From: CAZIMM01 sp964540415
GTDB taxonomy: Bacteria > Bacillota > Clostridia > Oscillospirales > Acutalibacteraceae
DNA: 12,607 bases
NCBI GenBank assembly: GCA_964540415.1
Contig: CAZIMM010000064.1
Location: 1 to 12,607 of the forward strand
Direction: 5' to 3'
In this document: positions 5,947-12,607 of the stretch, in pieces
How positions within the stretch are numbered: position 1 is the stretch's first letter
Layout: each line of letters begins with the position of its first letter
The notes under the pieces: model-generated
Database searches by the model: none
The model's input: the letters and a program-made list of their open reading frames with translations, nothing else
Told to the model about the DNA's origin: nothing
Program-made: the position numbers and the translations under genes

Positions 5947-7195
5947 ATTTTATATACATATCCGTGCAAACCTCGTTCAGGCAGAACTTGCCTCTGACAT
6001 AAGGCTCGCGGTCAATCCATTTTCCGTTGGTGAAATCGGGGAACGCAACCGGCTGACTTCCGAGTGCGATTGACTGCTCCGAAAGGCAGGTTACTGCCAT
6101 CCATGCCGCTGTGTCGTAAACATCAATCGGCGGGTGAAGGTCGAACATTGCGCTTTCGGCAAAGGCACTGAGCACAAGGAAATCCATGCCGCCGTGTCCG
6201 CCGTGGACACCCTCGTTTTTGTATTCAATCCAGAGAGGATGCTCGTATTTATCAATATAAGGCTTTGCCGGCTCCCACTCGTGGCGCTTGGGCGACAAAT
6301 TGTCAAAATATATGACTTCGCCGTCCTCCATGTATAATCCCTTGGTGCCCTGAACGCGGTATCCCCTCGAATAGGGGCGCGGCAGTGTGCAGTCGTGCGT
6401 GAGAAGAACCGTCTCGCCGTGAGCGCATTTGATTACAGTTGTCACAATGTCGCCCTGTGTCGGCTTGACTTCGGACAAATCATAATCCCCGCCCTTCTCA
6501 CCGACAAACCACTCGTGAAGACCGGCCGCCTTGCTCGCAGTTGAGGTGAGGGACAGGAATCTGTTTCCGCGGTTAATGTCAAGCATTTTGGAAATCGGGC
6601 CGAGCTGGTGCGTCGGATAAAGCTCGCCGTTGCGGTTGAGGAAATTGAAAAGTCTGCCGTGACGGTTTTCACGGCCCTGACCAATTTCATCGCGCAAGTC
6701 GTGCTCATATCCTCCCTGCATATGTACAAGCTCTCCGAACATGCCGAGCTTTAACATGTTGAACAGTGCCATTTCGTTGCGGTCGTAGCAGCAGTTCTCG
6801 AGAAGCATACAGAATTTGCCTGTCTCCTCGCTTGTGCGAACAAGCTGCCAGCATTCCTCAATTGAGGCGGCGCCGCCGACCTCGAAGGCAACGTGCTTTC
6901 CGGCACGCATGCAGTCAATTGCTATCATTGAATGAGTTATCCATGTTGTACAGCAAAGCACGGCTTTTATATCGTCCCTGGCAAGCATCTCCTTATAGTC
7001 GAGATACTCCGCGGGGCGCACCCCTGTCACAGCTTCAACACCGTCCGCCGCATTGGTTACCCTGTCGCTGTATTTGTCGCACACGGCAACAACATTCACT
7101 CCGGGCACCTGAATGAATTCCATAAGCATACCGGAGCCTCGTCCGCTCAGGCCGACAACTCCGAAATTCGTTTGTTTTACTTTACGTTCTGCCAT
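5945..7195 (-). CDS. Gfo/Idh/MocA family protein resembling GH109 alpha-N-acetylgalactosaminidase
   Basis: 416 residues from the chosen start (residue numbers here count from the upstream ATG at 7207, giving 420). The N-terminus is a Rossmann NAD(P)-binding domain, GVVGLSGRGSGML (16-28), with CDK at 43-45. The second half has the pattern of GH109: MLLENCCYDRNEM (134-146), GGYEHDLR (165-172), LYPTHQLGP (196-204) and DINRGNRF (210-217). Tyr167, His169, Tyr197 and His200 match the spacing of the active-site Tyr/His pairs known in the Elizabethkingia GH109 enzyme (Tyr179, His181, Tyr225, His228). GH109 enzymes keep NAD+ bound and cleave alpha-GalNAc by oxidation, elimination and re-reduction. No Tat or Sec signal is present, so this one is cytoplasmic. 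The second ATG (7195) is preferred because GGAGG lies 5 nt before it, whereas the first ATG (7207) has no SD. It is the first gene of the glycan operon. A plain sugar dehydrogenase is the alternative. Confidence 0.8.
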   Translation of the reverse strand: MAERKVKQTNFGVVGLSGRGSGMLMEFIQVPGVNVVAVCDKYSDRVTNAADGVEAVTGVRPAEYLDYKEMLARDDIKAVLCCTTWITHSMIAIDCMRAGKHVAFEVGGAASIEECWQLVRTSEETGKFCMLLENCCYDRNEMALFNMLKLGMFGELVHMQGGYEHDLRDEIGQGRENRHGRLFNFLNRNGELYPTHQLGPISKMLDINRGNRFLSLTSTASKAAGLHEWFVGEKGGDYDLSEVKPTQGDIVTTVIKCAHGETVLLTHDCTLPRPYSRGYRVQGTKGLYMEDGEVIYFDNLSPKRHEWEPAKPYIDKYEHPLWIEYKNEGVHGGHGGMDFLVLSAFAESAMFDLHPPIDVYDTAAWMAVTCLSEQSIALGSQPVAFPDFTNGKWIDREPYVRGKFCLNEVCTDMYIK

Positions 7196-7200
7196 TCTTT

Positions 7201-7205
7201 CCTCC
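7201..7205 (-). promoter_or_regulatory. Shine-Dalgarno deciding the GH109-like start
   Basis: GGAGG on the minus strand, 5 nt before ATG at 7195-7193. It overlaps the alternative upstream ATG (7207-7205), which itself has only an AT-rich sequence ahead of it. Confidence 0.65.
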
Positions 7206-7216
7206 ATAAAAACCGC

Positions 7217-7750
7217 TTATTTAAAAAGCTTACCGAATCTTTTTTGAAACTTTTTTATATATAGCGTTATAAGCTTCGTCAATGCATAATCATACATCAA
7301 AAACGTAACATTTGCAAGCCCCAAAAGGATATACAGCGAATACTTTCCGAAAGCTCCGCTGTCCTCAAACGGGATTCCGAACACAAATATTATCAGCGCA
7401 TACGCGGCGAACACCGCGCAGTTAAAAACCGCAAGCTTGACAACCCATTGCAAAGCCTTGGGCAAATGCTGTTCAATCGGCGCTTTAATTATCGGATAGA
7501 AACCGAAAAAGGCGGCATACATCGTCGCCGCTTCCTTGTCCGGGACAAGGAGCAACGCGAGTATGCTCACCGCGGCATAAACAACGAATGCCCATTTTTT
7601 GTTCAGCTCAATAACCACAAGTACAAGCAGCACACCGGCAATTGCCGGCAGGGCGTATGTTAAAAACGGTATCACCGCTGTCATAAACATCAGCGTCACA
7701 GAAAGTGCGCAGATAATTCCGCCCAGGGCGGTTCGTGAGCTTTGCTTCAA
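7217..7750 (-). CDS. Small integral membrane protein of unknown function
   Basis: 177 residues, with five or six hydrophobic segments at about 10-26, 30-48, 52-70, 73-90, 104-127 and 137-156, and a basic C-terminal tail (YIKKFQKRFGKLFK). Charged and polar loops are short. The block DKEAATMYAAFFGFYPIIK (71-89) looks like a conserved family feature, but I cannot name the family. The overall size and topology resemble small substrate-binding (S-component-like) membrane proteins; this is only a resemblance. The start is TTG (7750-7748), because GGAGG (7758-7762) lies 7 nt upstream, and the nearby ATG at 7755 gives an immediate stop. It begins 19 nt after the J-domain-like gene. Its 3' end contains the promoter for the glycan operon. 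Confidence 0.8.
   Translation of the reverse strand: MKQSSRTALGGIICALSVTLMFMTAVIPFLTYALPAIAGVLLVLVVIELNKKWAFVVYAAVSILALLLVPDKEAATMYAAFFGFYPIIKAPIEQHLPKALQWVVKLAVFNCAVFAAYALIIFVFGIPFEDSGAFGKYSLYILLGLANVTFLMYDYALTKLITLYIKKFQKRFGKLFK
7254..7282 (-). promoter_or_regulatory. Sigma-A-type promoter for the glycan operon
   Basis: On the minus strand TTGACG (7282-7277) is followed by exactly 17 nt and TATAAA (7259-7254). Each hexamer differs from consensus at one position. Transcription would start near 7247 and give a leader of about 52 nt before the ATG at 7195. It lies within the coding 3' end of the membrane-protein gene. I see no clear operator palindrome or catabolite-repression site beside it. 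Confidence 0.7.
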
Positions 7751-7757
7751 GACATAT

Positions 7758-7762
7758 CCTCC
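7758..7762 (-). promoter_or_regulatory. Shine-Dalgarno supporting the TTG start of the membrane protein
   Basis: GGAGG on the minus strand, 7 nt before TTG at 7750-7748. No in-frame ATG is suitably placed. Confidence 0.7.
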
Positions 7763-7769
7763 GTTCAGG

Positions 7770-8393
7770 TCAACAGCACGGTATCAAATCGCCGCCCATT
7801 GATTCACAGCAACAGTCGGCACAAACCAATCCGGTGCAGACATCGCACGATGAACAGCCGGATTTGCTTTTGCTCTCGGAGGTTCTGTAGCCTCCGTCGC
7901 GGTTGTTAATGAAGGAGCTGTATGCCTTACGGTATTCACTGTTTGACGGTTCAAGCTCGCTTGCAGTGGCAAAATTCTTTTCGGCTTCTTCAAGCCATCC
8001 CCTGCGCTGCTGAACCGTGCCCTTGAGAAAATACCATTCGGCATCCCGCTGTTCGTTCGGAACACCGTCGAGAATGAAGTCCGCATCCTCAATTCTGCCC
8101 TCGGCAATTGTGCCGCGGACATCCGCGAAATTCCCGCCGGACCAGTTCGGTCTGCTGTTCTGCCCATAATACTGCTGCGAGCCTCCGGAATAACCGCCGG
8201 AGCCGGTGCTGTTCATCACTATTGTATCATACGCTCTGTCAAGCTCAATCATGCGCTCACGCGCGGCCGCGGAGAGAGGACCGTTTGCCTCAATCTGTTC
8301 GTTATACTTTCTGGCGAGTTCTTTGTATGCCTGCCTTATCTGCTCGTCGCTTGCGTTCTGCGGTACTCCGAGCACACTGTACGGATCATTCAT
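7770..8393 (-). CDS. J-domain-like protein with TPR-like middle and Cys-rich tail; HPD motif lost
   Basis: 207 residues. Residues 1-58 look like a DnaJ J-domain (DPYSVLGVPQNASDEQIRQAY, helix II ending ELARKY, then helix III ERMIELDRAYDTI). The invariant HPD that stimulates DnaK ATPase is replaced by Asn31-Glu32-Gln33. A Gly/Ser/Gln/Tyr-rich linker follows (62-88). Residues 90-162 resemble a TPR-type helical pair (WYFLKGTVQQRRGWLEEAEKNF...). The C-terminus has nine cysteines (180, 183, 186, 191, 194, 195, 196, 206, 207), suggesting metal binding or lipid/disulfide modification. In related clostridial proteins, as I recall them, the same layout keeps an intact HPD. The ATG overlaps the end of the DUF5685 gene by 8 nt, with AAGGAG (8403-8408) 9 nt upstream. 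It probably does not act as a normal DnaK co-chaperone; its role is unknown. Confidence 0.82.
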   Translation of the reverse strand: MNDPYSVLGVPQNASDEQIRQAYKELARKYNEQIEANGPLSAAARERMIELDRAYDTIVMNSTGSGGYSGGSQQYYGQNSRPNWSGGNFADVRGTIAEGRIEDADFILDGVPNEQRDAEWYFLKGTVQQRRGWLEEAEKNFATASELEPSNSEYRKAYSSFINNRDGGYRTSESKSKSGCSSCDVCTGLVCADCCCESMGGDLIPCC

Positions 8394-9243
8394 GCTCTTT
8401 CTCTCCTTTTCTGAGAATAGAGTTCATCGTGTCATACATTCCGTCAAAAATTATGTTGTCCAGAATATCTTTAAATCTTTTCAAGCGCAGCAGCTCATAT
8501 GCAGCAACCGCTTCACCGAGTGTTACATTCATCAGTCCCTCGGCGTATTTTCTGATTTGTTCATCTGTTCTGCCCTTGCCGAGCAACGGATTGAATGAAT
8601 TAAGCTCTCTGTCCTTTTCAAAATCGTCAAGTGCATCGGCAATGTAAATCCACCTGCCGATAAGGTAACCGAAGCGTTCGAGTACCTGACGCTGAACGGC
8701 ATCCGGCTCTCCTCTTGCCGCAAGGAATTTCAGAGCTGCGGCAGTCGGTTCGGCAGCCATATCAAGCGACGAATCCGAACTTTTTTCAATTTTCTCCTGT
8801 CGGTCAAACGCACTTTTGATCTGCTCATATACATCGGGGAACTTTTTCTTCGCTTTTCTTTTCTTTAATGAGAAATACGGCAGCAAAGCTCTGAAAGCCA
8901 ACCGACGGAAAAATGTGCCGTCGGCAATATTGTCCCTGATTTTGAAATACCCCATTATCATTGCACAAGCTGCGGCAAGTGACAGAGTTTCCGTGCCTCC
9001 GGTGCATTTTGCACACTTTATCAGCGGATTGAAGCTGCACCTTCCCTTTTTGAAACCCGGGCAGCATTCTTCTGTTGCCATGTGAAGCAATGCAAGAAGT
9101 GTGAAATCATAGTTGAGCGCAAAACGGGCAAACGGACCGTATTCCCGCCCGAGCTGCCGGCAGAGAGAGCAGTAAACTCCTTTGTAAATTTCGTAATCTT
9201 TGATTTTCAGCTCCGGCTTGCGAATTCTTACGTATCCGTACAT
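8386..9243 (-). CDS. DUF5685 family protein
   Basis: 285 residues, predicted soluble and mostly helical. The opening MYGYVRIRKPELKIKDY, then YKGVYCSLCRQLG (20-32) with CxxC, and a second Cys cluster (60, 61, 69, 77, 80) with CSFNPLIKCAKC are the features by which I recognise DUF5685, a clostridial family with no assigned function. Two acidic motifs are visible: KIRDNIAD (101-108) and DALDDFEKDRELNSFNPL (203-220). Their spacing within helices recalls the paired Asp-rich motifs of class I isoprenoid synthases, but this is only a resemblance. Its ATG shares one base with the stop of the M20 peptidase gene (TGATG), and its end overlaps the J-domain-like gene by 8 nt. The three genes are therefore almost certainly co-translated. 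Confidence 0.8.
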   Translation of the reverse strand: MYGYVRIRKPELKIKDYEIYKGVYCSLCRQLGREYGPFARFALNYDFTLLALLHMATEECCPGFKKGRCSFNPLIKCAKCTGGTETLSLAAACAMIMGYFKIRDNIADGTFFRRLAFRALLPYFSLKKRKAKKKFPDVYEQIKSAFDRQEKIEKSSDSSLDMAAEPTAAALKFLAARGEPDAVQRQVLERFGYLIGRWIYIADALDDFEKDRELNSFNPLLGKGRTDEQIRKYAEGLMNVTLGEAVAAYELLRLKRFKDILDNIIFDGMYDTMNSILRKGEKEHE

Positions 9244-10712
9244 CAGCTTTCGGACAGTGTACGAATGTATCTTTTGAAGAATCTCAGTGCAGAGTCAACG
9301 CTGGAAACCGGCAGCCTCTCATTGGTGCTGTGTGTGCACAGCAGCAGCTCGGTATTAACGGCAAAGGGAGAATAACGGTAAACATTGTCGCTGATTATCT
9401 CGTAGAAGCAGGCATCTGTGCCGCCCATTACAAGGTAGGGTGCAACAACAGCATCGTCAATTTCGGCGTTTGTTATGTCCTCAATAACCTTGAAAGCTCT
9501 TGAATCTGTCGGCGAGAAGTTTGACGCCTCTTTCTTCTTGAGACATTTTACAGTGACGTTTTTGCCCTTGACCGTCTTTTTAATATGATTCTCAATGTCC
9601 TGCGTGGTTGTTCCGGGCATGGCGCGGAAATTTGCAATAAAGCTCGACCTTTGCGGCAGGACATTCGCCGCAGGGCTGCCGCTCGCCATGGTGACAGCGG
9701 TTGTGGTTCTGATCAGAGATGCGGCGGGAGGAATCTGCTTGAGCACATTCAGAAGAACCGGATAGAGGAGCTTGATGTTGCAGGTGACAAGTCTTGCAGG
9801 GTAGGACACACGCCTGCCGAGGTTTTCAAAAAGGCTCTTTAAAAAGGGCATCATTTCTGCCTTGAACTGATTGTTTTCAAGCCGTTGAATCTGCTGTGCA
9901 AGCTCTCCGAGGCCGCTGTGCTTGGGAGGCTGAGACGAGTGACCGCCGACAGTTTCAACAGTTATTTCAAAGTCCGCATAGCCCTTTTCGGCAATGCCGA
10001 TTCCGGCGATATGCGCATTGATTATGCCCTTTATGTTAACGGGAAGTATTGCTCCGCCTTCGTCGAGCACGCTGTCGAGCCTGATTCCCCTGTCCCGCAG
10101 AAGCTCGGCAATGATTTTTGCTCCGGAGTTTTCGGAATCGGCAATTTCCTCATCGTGTCCGAAGCAGAGGTAAACGTCCCTCTCCGGCTCAAAGCCTTCG
10201 GCAATCAGGCTTTCAACCGACTCCATAAGGCAGATCAGGTGGTTTTTCATATCCAGAGTGCCACGACCCCAGATGAACTCACCGTCATTATATCCGCTGA
10301 ACGGCTCATGCACCCAATCGTCAAGAGTGCCGTCGGAAATCGGCACAACGTCCTGATGTGACAGCAAGGCTATCGGCTCAAGCGCCGGATTTTTGCCTTT
10401 CCATTTGTAAATCAGACTTGCGCGGGCAACATTTTCTTTTTCGAGAGTTTTGTGTATCAGAGGATATCTCTCTTCCAGGAATTTGTGAAAACGGTCAAAC
10501 TCCCCGAAGTCTATCATTTCTTCGTCAGGATAAGAAACCGTCTTGATCTGAACTGCCGCGCTGATGCTCTCACAGGCATGTTCAACATCAACAGTTTCCG
10601 GTGAGAATGACACGATTTCTTTTTTCGCCGGCTTGAACGTTGCCGCATGCACACAGTTTGCCGCCGCAGCCGCCCCTGCTGCTCCGAGGATAACCTTTGT
10701 TGACTTTTTCAT
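9243..10712 (-). CDS. M20 family metallopeptidase, carboxypeptidase S / PM20D1-like
   Basis: 489 residues, two-zinc peptidase of the M20 clan. Metal and catalytic residues are in place: SHQDVVP (118-124; His119, Asp121), GRGTLDMK (149-156; bridging Asp154), GHDEE (185-189; base Glu188, ligand Glu189), LDEGG (216-220), GGHSSQPP (256-263; His258 of the dimerisation lid), GGTDA (430-434) and HSTNERL (461-467; His461). The order and the long form match the Cps1/PM20D1 branch, which cleaves (or makes) N-acyl amino acids and dipeptides. The N-terminus (MKKSTKVILGAAGAAAAANCVHA) is a signal peptide or membrane anchor, so the enzyme is probably outside the membrane. ATG at 10712-10710 with TGGAG (10720-10724) 7 nt upstream. 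It opens a transcription unit after an AT-rich promoter region. Substrate is not deducible. Confidence 0.88.
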   Translation of the reverse strand: MKKSTKVILGAAGAAAAANCVHAATFKPAKKEIVSFSPETVDVEHACESISAAVQIKTVSYPDEEMIDFGEFDRFHKFLEERYPLIHKTLEKENVARASLIYKWKGKNPALEPIALLSHQDVVPISDGTLDDWVHEPFSGYNDGEFIWGRGTLDMKNHLICLMESVESLIAEGFEPERDVYLCFGHDEEIADSENSGAKIIAELLRDRGIRLDSVLDEGGAILPVNIKGIINAHIAGIGIAEKGYADFEITVETVGGHSSQPPKHSGLGELAQQIQRLENNQFKAEMMPFLKSLFENLGRRVSYPARLVTCNIKLLYPVLLNVLKQIPPAASLIRTTTAVTMASGSPAANVLPQRSSFIANFRAMPGTTTQDIENHIKKTVKGKNVTVKCLKKKEASNFSPTDSRAFKVIEDITNAEIDDAVVAPYLVMGGTDACFYEIISDNVYRYSPFAVNTELLLCTHSTNERLPVSSVDSALRFFKRYIRTLSES

Positions 10713-10739
10713 AACAAAACTCCAGTTTTTTCGGCATAT

Positions 10740-10776
10740 AATATATACCGTAATAAAATTGGCTTTAATTATAACA
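10740..10776 (-). promoter_or_regulatory. Promoter region upstream of the M20 peptidase gene
   Basis: The 87-bp AT-rich gap 10713-10799 is the longest intergenic stretch. It holds an extended -10, TGTTATAAT (10776-10768), with only a weak -35 upstream. A second, weaker candidate is TTAAAG (10768-10763), 17 nt, TATATT (10745-10740). The first gives a leader of about 49 nt, the second about 20 nt. No terminator hairpin is visible after the upstream DUF6320 gene. Confidence 0.6.
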
Positions 10777-10799
10777 TATAAAGATAAACAAATTATTAC

Positions 10800-11507
10800 T
10801 CAAACAAAAAATTTTCTTGACAGCCATGCCCGCAGTCTCCTGTTTTTCGTAACAGCTGCAAAAAAAGCGATCAGAGCGATACAGCAGGCACCGATTATCA
10901 CCGAATAGACAAGCGATGCTGTTCCGAAATAGAGCTTTGTCACAAGCAGCTCAATTGCGAAGGATGTCACTGCGATTCCCGCGCAAATGCCCACTGCAAT
11001 CTGCGGCCAGTCACGCTTTTTCAAAATCAGCCATGCAATCAGCACTCCGACAGTAGCGGCAACGCAGAGTATCACCGGAACGGCAATATAAAAGAACCAT
11101 CTTCCGCCGCTTCCGATCAGATAAAACACCGAGGTGTAAGCAATAACAGCGGCGGTGTTGAATGCAAAAAGCGCAAGTGCCTTAGGTTTTTTCCAGAGAA
11201 ACGGCAGAATAAAGACCACCCAAATCAGAGCGCTTGAGGACGCAACATAAACAGACCACAAGCTGTCCTTGCTGAAAAGAAAGTTTGCCAGAAGGCAGAC
11301 GACGTTCGGAATTGCAATGATGATTGAAAGCAGAAACGCAACGTATCTTCTTCGGACTCCCGGCGGAATGACAACAACATCCGAATACGGCTTTTCCTCT
11401 TTGCCGGAAGTCTTCGGGTCGTTCGGATTTATGACAGGCGTGGAACACAGCGCACATTTTTTTGCGCTGCTGTCAAGCTCCACACCGCAATTGACACAAT
11501 AAGACAT
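10800..11507 (-). CDS. Zinc-ribbon membrane protein, DUF6320 type
   Basis: 235 residues. The N-terminus is a zinc ribbon, YCVNCGVELDSSAKKCALC, with Cys4, Cys7, Cys18 and Cys21. A polar linker (24-50) follows, then six hydrophobic segments at about 55-77, 84-104, 110-130, 137-162, 168-190 and 197-219, and a basic C-terminus (KNRRLRAWLSRKF). The layout matches proteins annotated DUF6320 in clostridia, with the ribbon on the cytoplasmic side by the positive-inside rule. The function of the family is unknown. ATG at 11507-11505; the SD (GAGGTGG) overlaps the stop of the acyltransferase gene (TGA 11522-11520), so the two are co-translated, which suggests they act together. Confidence 0.8.
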   Translation of the reverse strand: MSYCVNCGVELDSSAKKCALCSTPVINPNDPKTSGKEEKPYSDVVVIPPGVRRRYVAFLLSIIIAIPNVVCLLANFLFSKDSLWSVYVASSSALIWVVFILPFLWKKPKALALFAFNTAAVIAYTSVFYLIGSGGRWFFYIAVPVILCVAATVGVLIAWLILKKRDWPQIAVGICAGIAVTSFAIELLVTKLYFGTASLVYSVIIGACCIALIAFFAAVTKNRRLRAWLSRKFFV

Positions 11508-11519
11508 TTAACGTCCACC

Positions 11520-12607
11520 TCAGTCCTGCATATTGCTTTCGATTTTTACTGCTATCCCCTGTTTTACTAGCGTTGTGAAAAAGGCTCGTTCGATATCCGT
11601 GCTCTCATATATGTTGACAATTGTCAGAGAAAAGCTGCCGTTAAAGCTGGCCGCACCGCAGCGTGCTCCGTTAAGCTTGCCGGGCCCCGCAATGAAATCA
11701 AAGTGCTCGACAAACGGCTTCATTTCGTCAGGCAGTCTGACTACTCCGAGATTTGTCAGCAGAGCGCTGACGGTTTTTTCGCCTGTGAGCAAAAACGACA
11801 GCCCGATTGCCGTGTTCTTCAATGTGAGGGGCATTGCCCTCATCAGGAAGTTGCGCTCAAGCTTCAGATTTGACGAAGTCATTGCGCGCAGTGTCTTTTC
11901 GTCATTAATATATCTCAGATACAGTGAAACCTTTCGGACAATCTCCTCAAGAGTGTAGTCCCCCATGTTCGGGTCGAGCAGGCAGTTGTAAGCCAGGGAA
12001 AAGTTCCTCAGCGTGTACATATCAAACGGCTTGCGCAGATTCACCGCTATCTGGACACTCACGCCCTTTTGCCTGCGCTTTTCGGCCTTTTGCTTTTGGT
12101 AATGTACAAAGAGAAGCACCCCGGCAAGGTATTCGGTAATCGTCACACCGAGTGCGCCCGCTTTTTCCTTGAGTTCGTCAACGGACATTCTGCCTGTCGT
12201 CACCCTGACGGTGTGCGGCGGAAGCTTGTTGCCGACAGCGTGATAAACCAGCTTGCTGTTTCTCTTAATTTTCGCCTTTGATGTTCCGCATTTTGTGAAC
12301 GGATCAATTAGCTCGGAACGCTTTGCGGGCTTGTTGATGTCCAGAACATCGCCTCCCGGCGGGATTTCATGCCCTAGCAGACGAAGATATTCCGCCGTCA
12401 GCGTGGAAAGGAATACGGCCGCTCCCTTGCCGTCAGTTAAAGCGTGGAAAAATTCAACGGAAATCTTCCTTTCGTGGAAATACACTCTGAACAAAAACCT
12501 GTTGTTTTCACTGAACCTTACGCGGTGGCAAGGGTTCCCGATATCCGGGTTAACGGGAGGGGCAGGAGACGGGTTTTTCTCAAAGTAATACCAGAACAAA
12601 CCCCTTC
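11520..12607 (-). CDS. Condensation-domain-like acyltransferase (alcohol acetyltransferase family), N-terminus outside window
   Basis: The frame is open to the right edge, so the N-terminal part is missing; a TTG at 12599-12597 is not a likely start because the family runs further upstream and the frame continues (..RGLFWYYFEKN). About 360 residues are visible. FFHALTDGKGA (51-61 from that TTG) is the HxxxDG active-site motif of the CoA-dependent acyltransferase / NRPS condensation fold, with His52 and Asp56. Later blocks VSVQIAVNLRKPF, NFSLAYNCLLDP and LTNLGVVRLPDEMKPFV fit the second half of the fold. Related proteins are often annotated alcohol acetyltransferase, but the acyl donor and acceptor are not deducible. 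It is co-translated with the DUF6320 membrane protein. No carrier-protein or other NRPS genes are in view. Confidence 0.8.
   Translation of the reverse strand, partial: RGLFWYYFEKNPSPAPPVNPDIGNPCHRVRFSENNRFLFRVYFHERKISVEFFHALTDGKGAAVFLSTLTAEYLRLLGHEIPPGGDVLDINKPAKRSELIDPFTKCGTSKAKIKRNSKLVYHAVGNKLPPHTVRVTTGRMSVDELKEKAGALGVTITEYLAGVLLFVHYQKQKAEKRRQKGVSVQIAVNLRKPFDMYTLRNFSLAYNCLLDPNMGDYTLEEIVRKVSLYLRYINDEKTLRAMTSSNLKLERNFLMRAMPLTLKNTAIGLSFLLTGEKTVSALLTNLGVVRLPDEMKPFVEHFDFIAGPGKLNGARCGAASFNGSFSLTIVNIYESTDIERAFFTTLVKQGIAVKIESNMQD

Noticed and set aside
5135..6073. 312-codon open frame on the plus strand opposite the sugar kinase
   Set aside because: It is antisense to a gene with clear ASKHA kinase motifs, has no recognisable domain, and runs across the end of the GH109-like gene.
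7205..7207. First ATG of the GH109-like frame (420-residue form)
   Set aside because: No SD precedes it; instead the GGAGG that overlaps it serves the second ATG at 7195.
7210..7240. Possible terminator between the membrane-protein and GH109-like genes
   Set aside because: The only pairing is a 4-bp GCTT/AAGC stem in AT-rich sequence before TTTTT, too weak to call.

Overview
All twelve protein-coding genes in this window lie on the minus strand, so the region reads from high to low coordinates. They are tightly packed: the longest intergenic stretch is 87 bases, and several stop codons overlap the next start or Shine-Dalgarno (SD) sequence. Clear GGAGG-type SD sites, GTG/TTG starts, and families common in gut Clostridia (DUF5685, DUF6320, a Cys-rich J-domain-like protein) suggest an anaerobic Firmicute, probably an uncultured gut clostridium known from a draft or metagenome assembly. 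A run of ten Ns at 2484-2493 shows the assembly is scaffolded. This assignment is an inference from gene content, not a phylogeny.

Right part (12607-10800): a condensation-domain-like acyltransferase, cut by the window edge, followed by a six-TM zinc-ribbon protein (DUF6320 type). An 87-bp AT-rich gap with promoter-like elements then precedes an M20-family metallopeptidase (9243-10712), a DUF5685 protein (8386-9243), a J-domain-like protein whose HPD motif is replaced by NEQ (7770-8393), and a small integral membrane protein (7217-7750). None of these has a clear assigned pathway.

Left part (7282-116): a carbohydrate operon with its own consensus-like promoter (TTGACG, 17-nt spacer, TATAAA) inside the 3' end of the membrane-protein gene. 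In order it encodes a Gfo/Idh/MocA protein with the signature residues of GH109 NAD-dependent alpha-N-acetylgalactosaminidases, a BadF/N-acetylglucosamine-kinase-type sugar kinase, a GH4 6-phospho-beta-glucosidase-type enzyme (also NAD dependent), a PutP-like sodium symporter, a strong intrinsic terminator, and a GH92 alpha-mannosidase-like enzyme. A DNA alkylation repair (AlkD-like) gene begins 1 base after the GH92 gene and runs off the left edge.

The glycosidases lack export signals, so the system appears to work on small imported glycans or glycopeptides in the cytoplasm. The most interesting points are: two different NAD-dependent oxidation/elimination glycosidases in one operon; a GH4 enzyme next to an ATP-type sugar kinase, with no PTS genes seen; a symporter that keeps the proline-site residues of PutP inside a glycan operon; and a terminator directly abutting the SD of the GH92 gene, which would make GH92 expression depend on readthrough.
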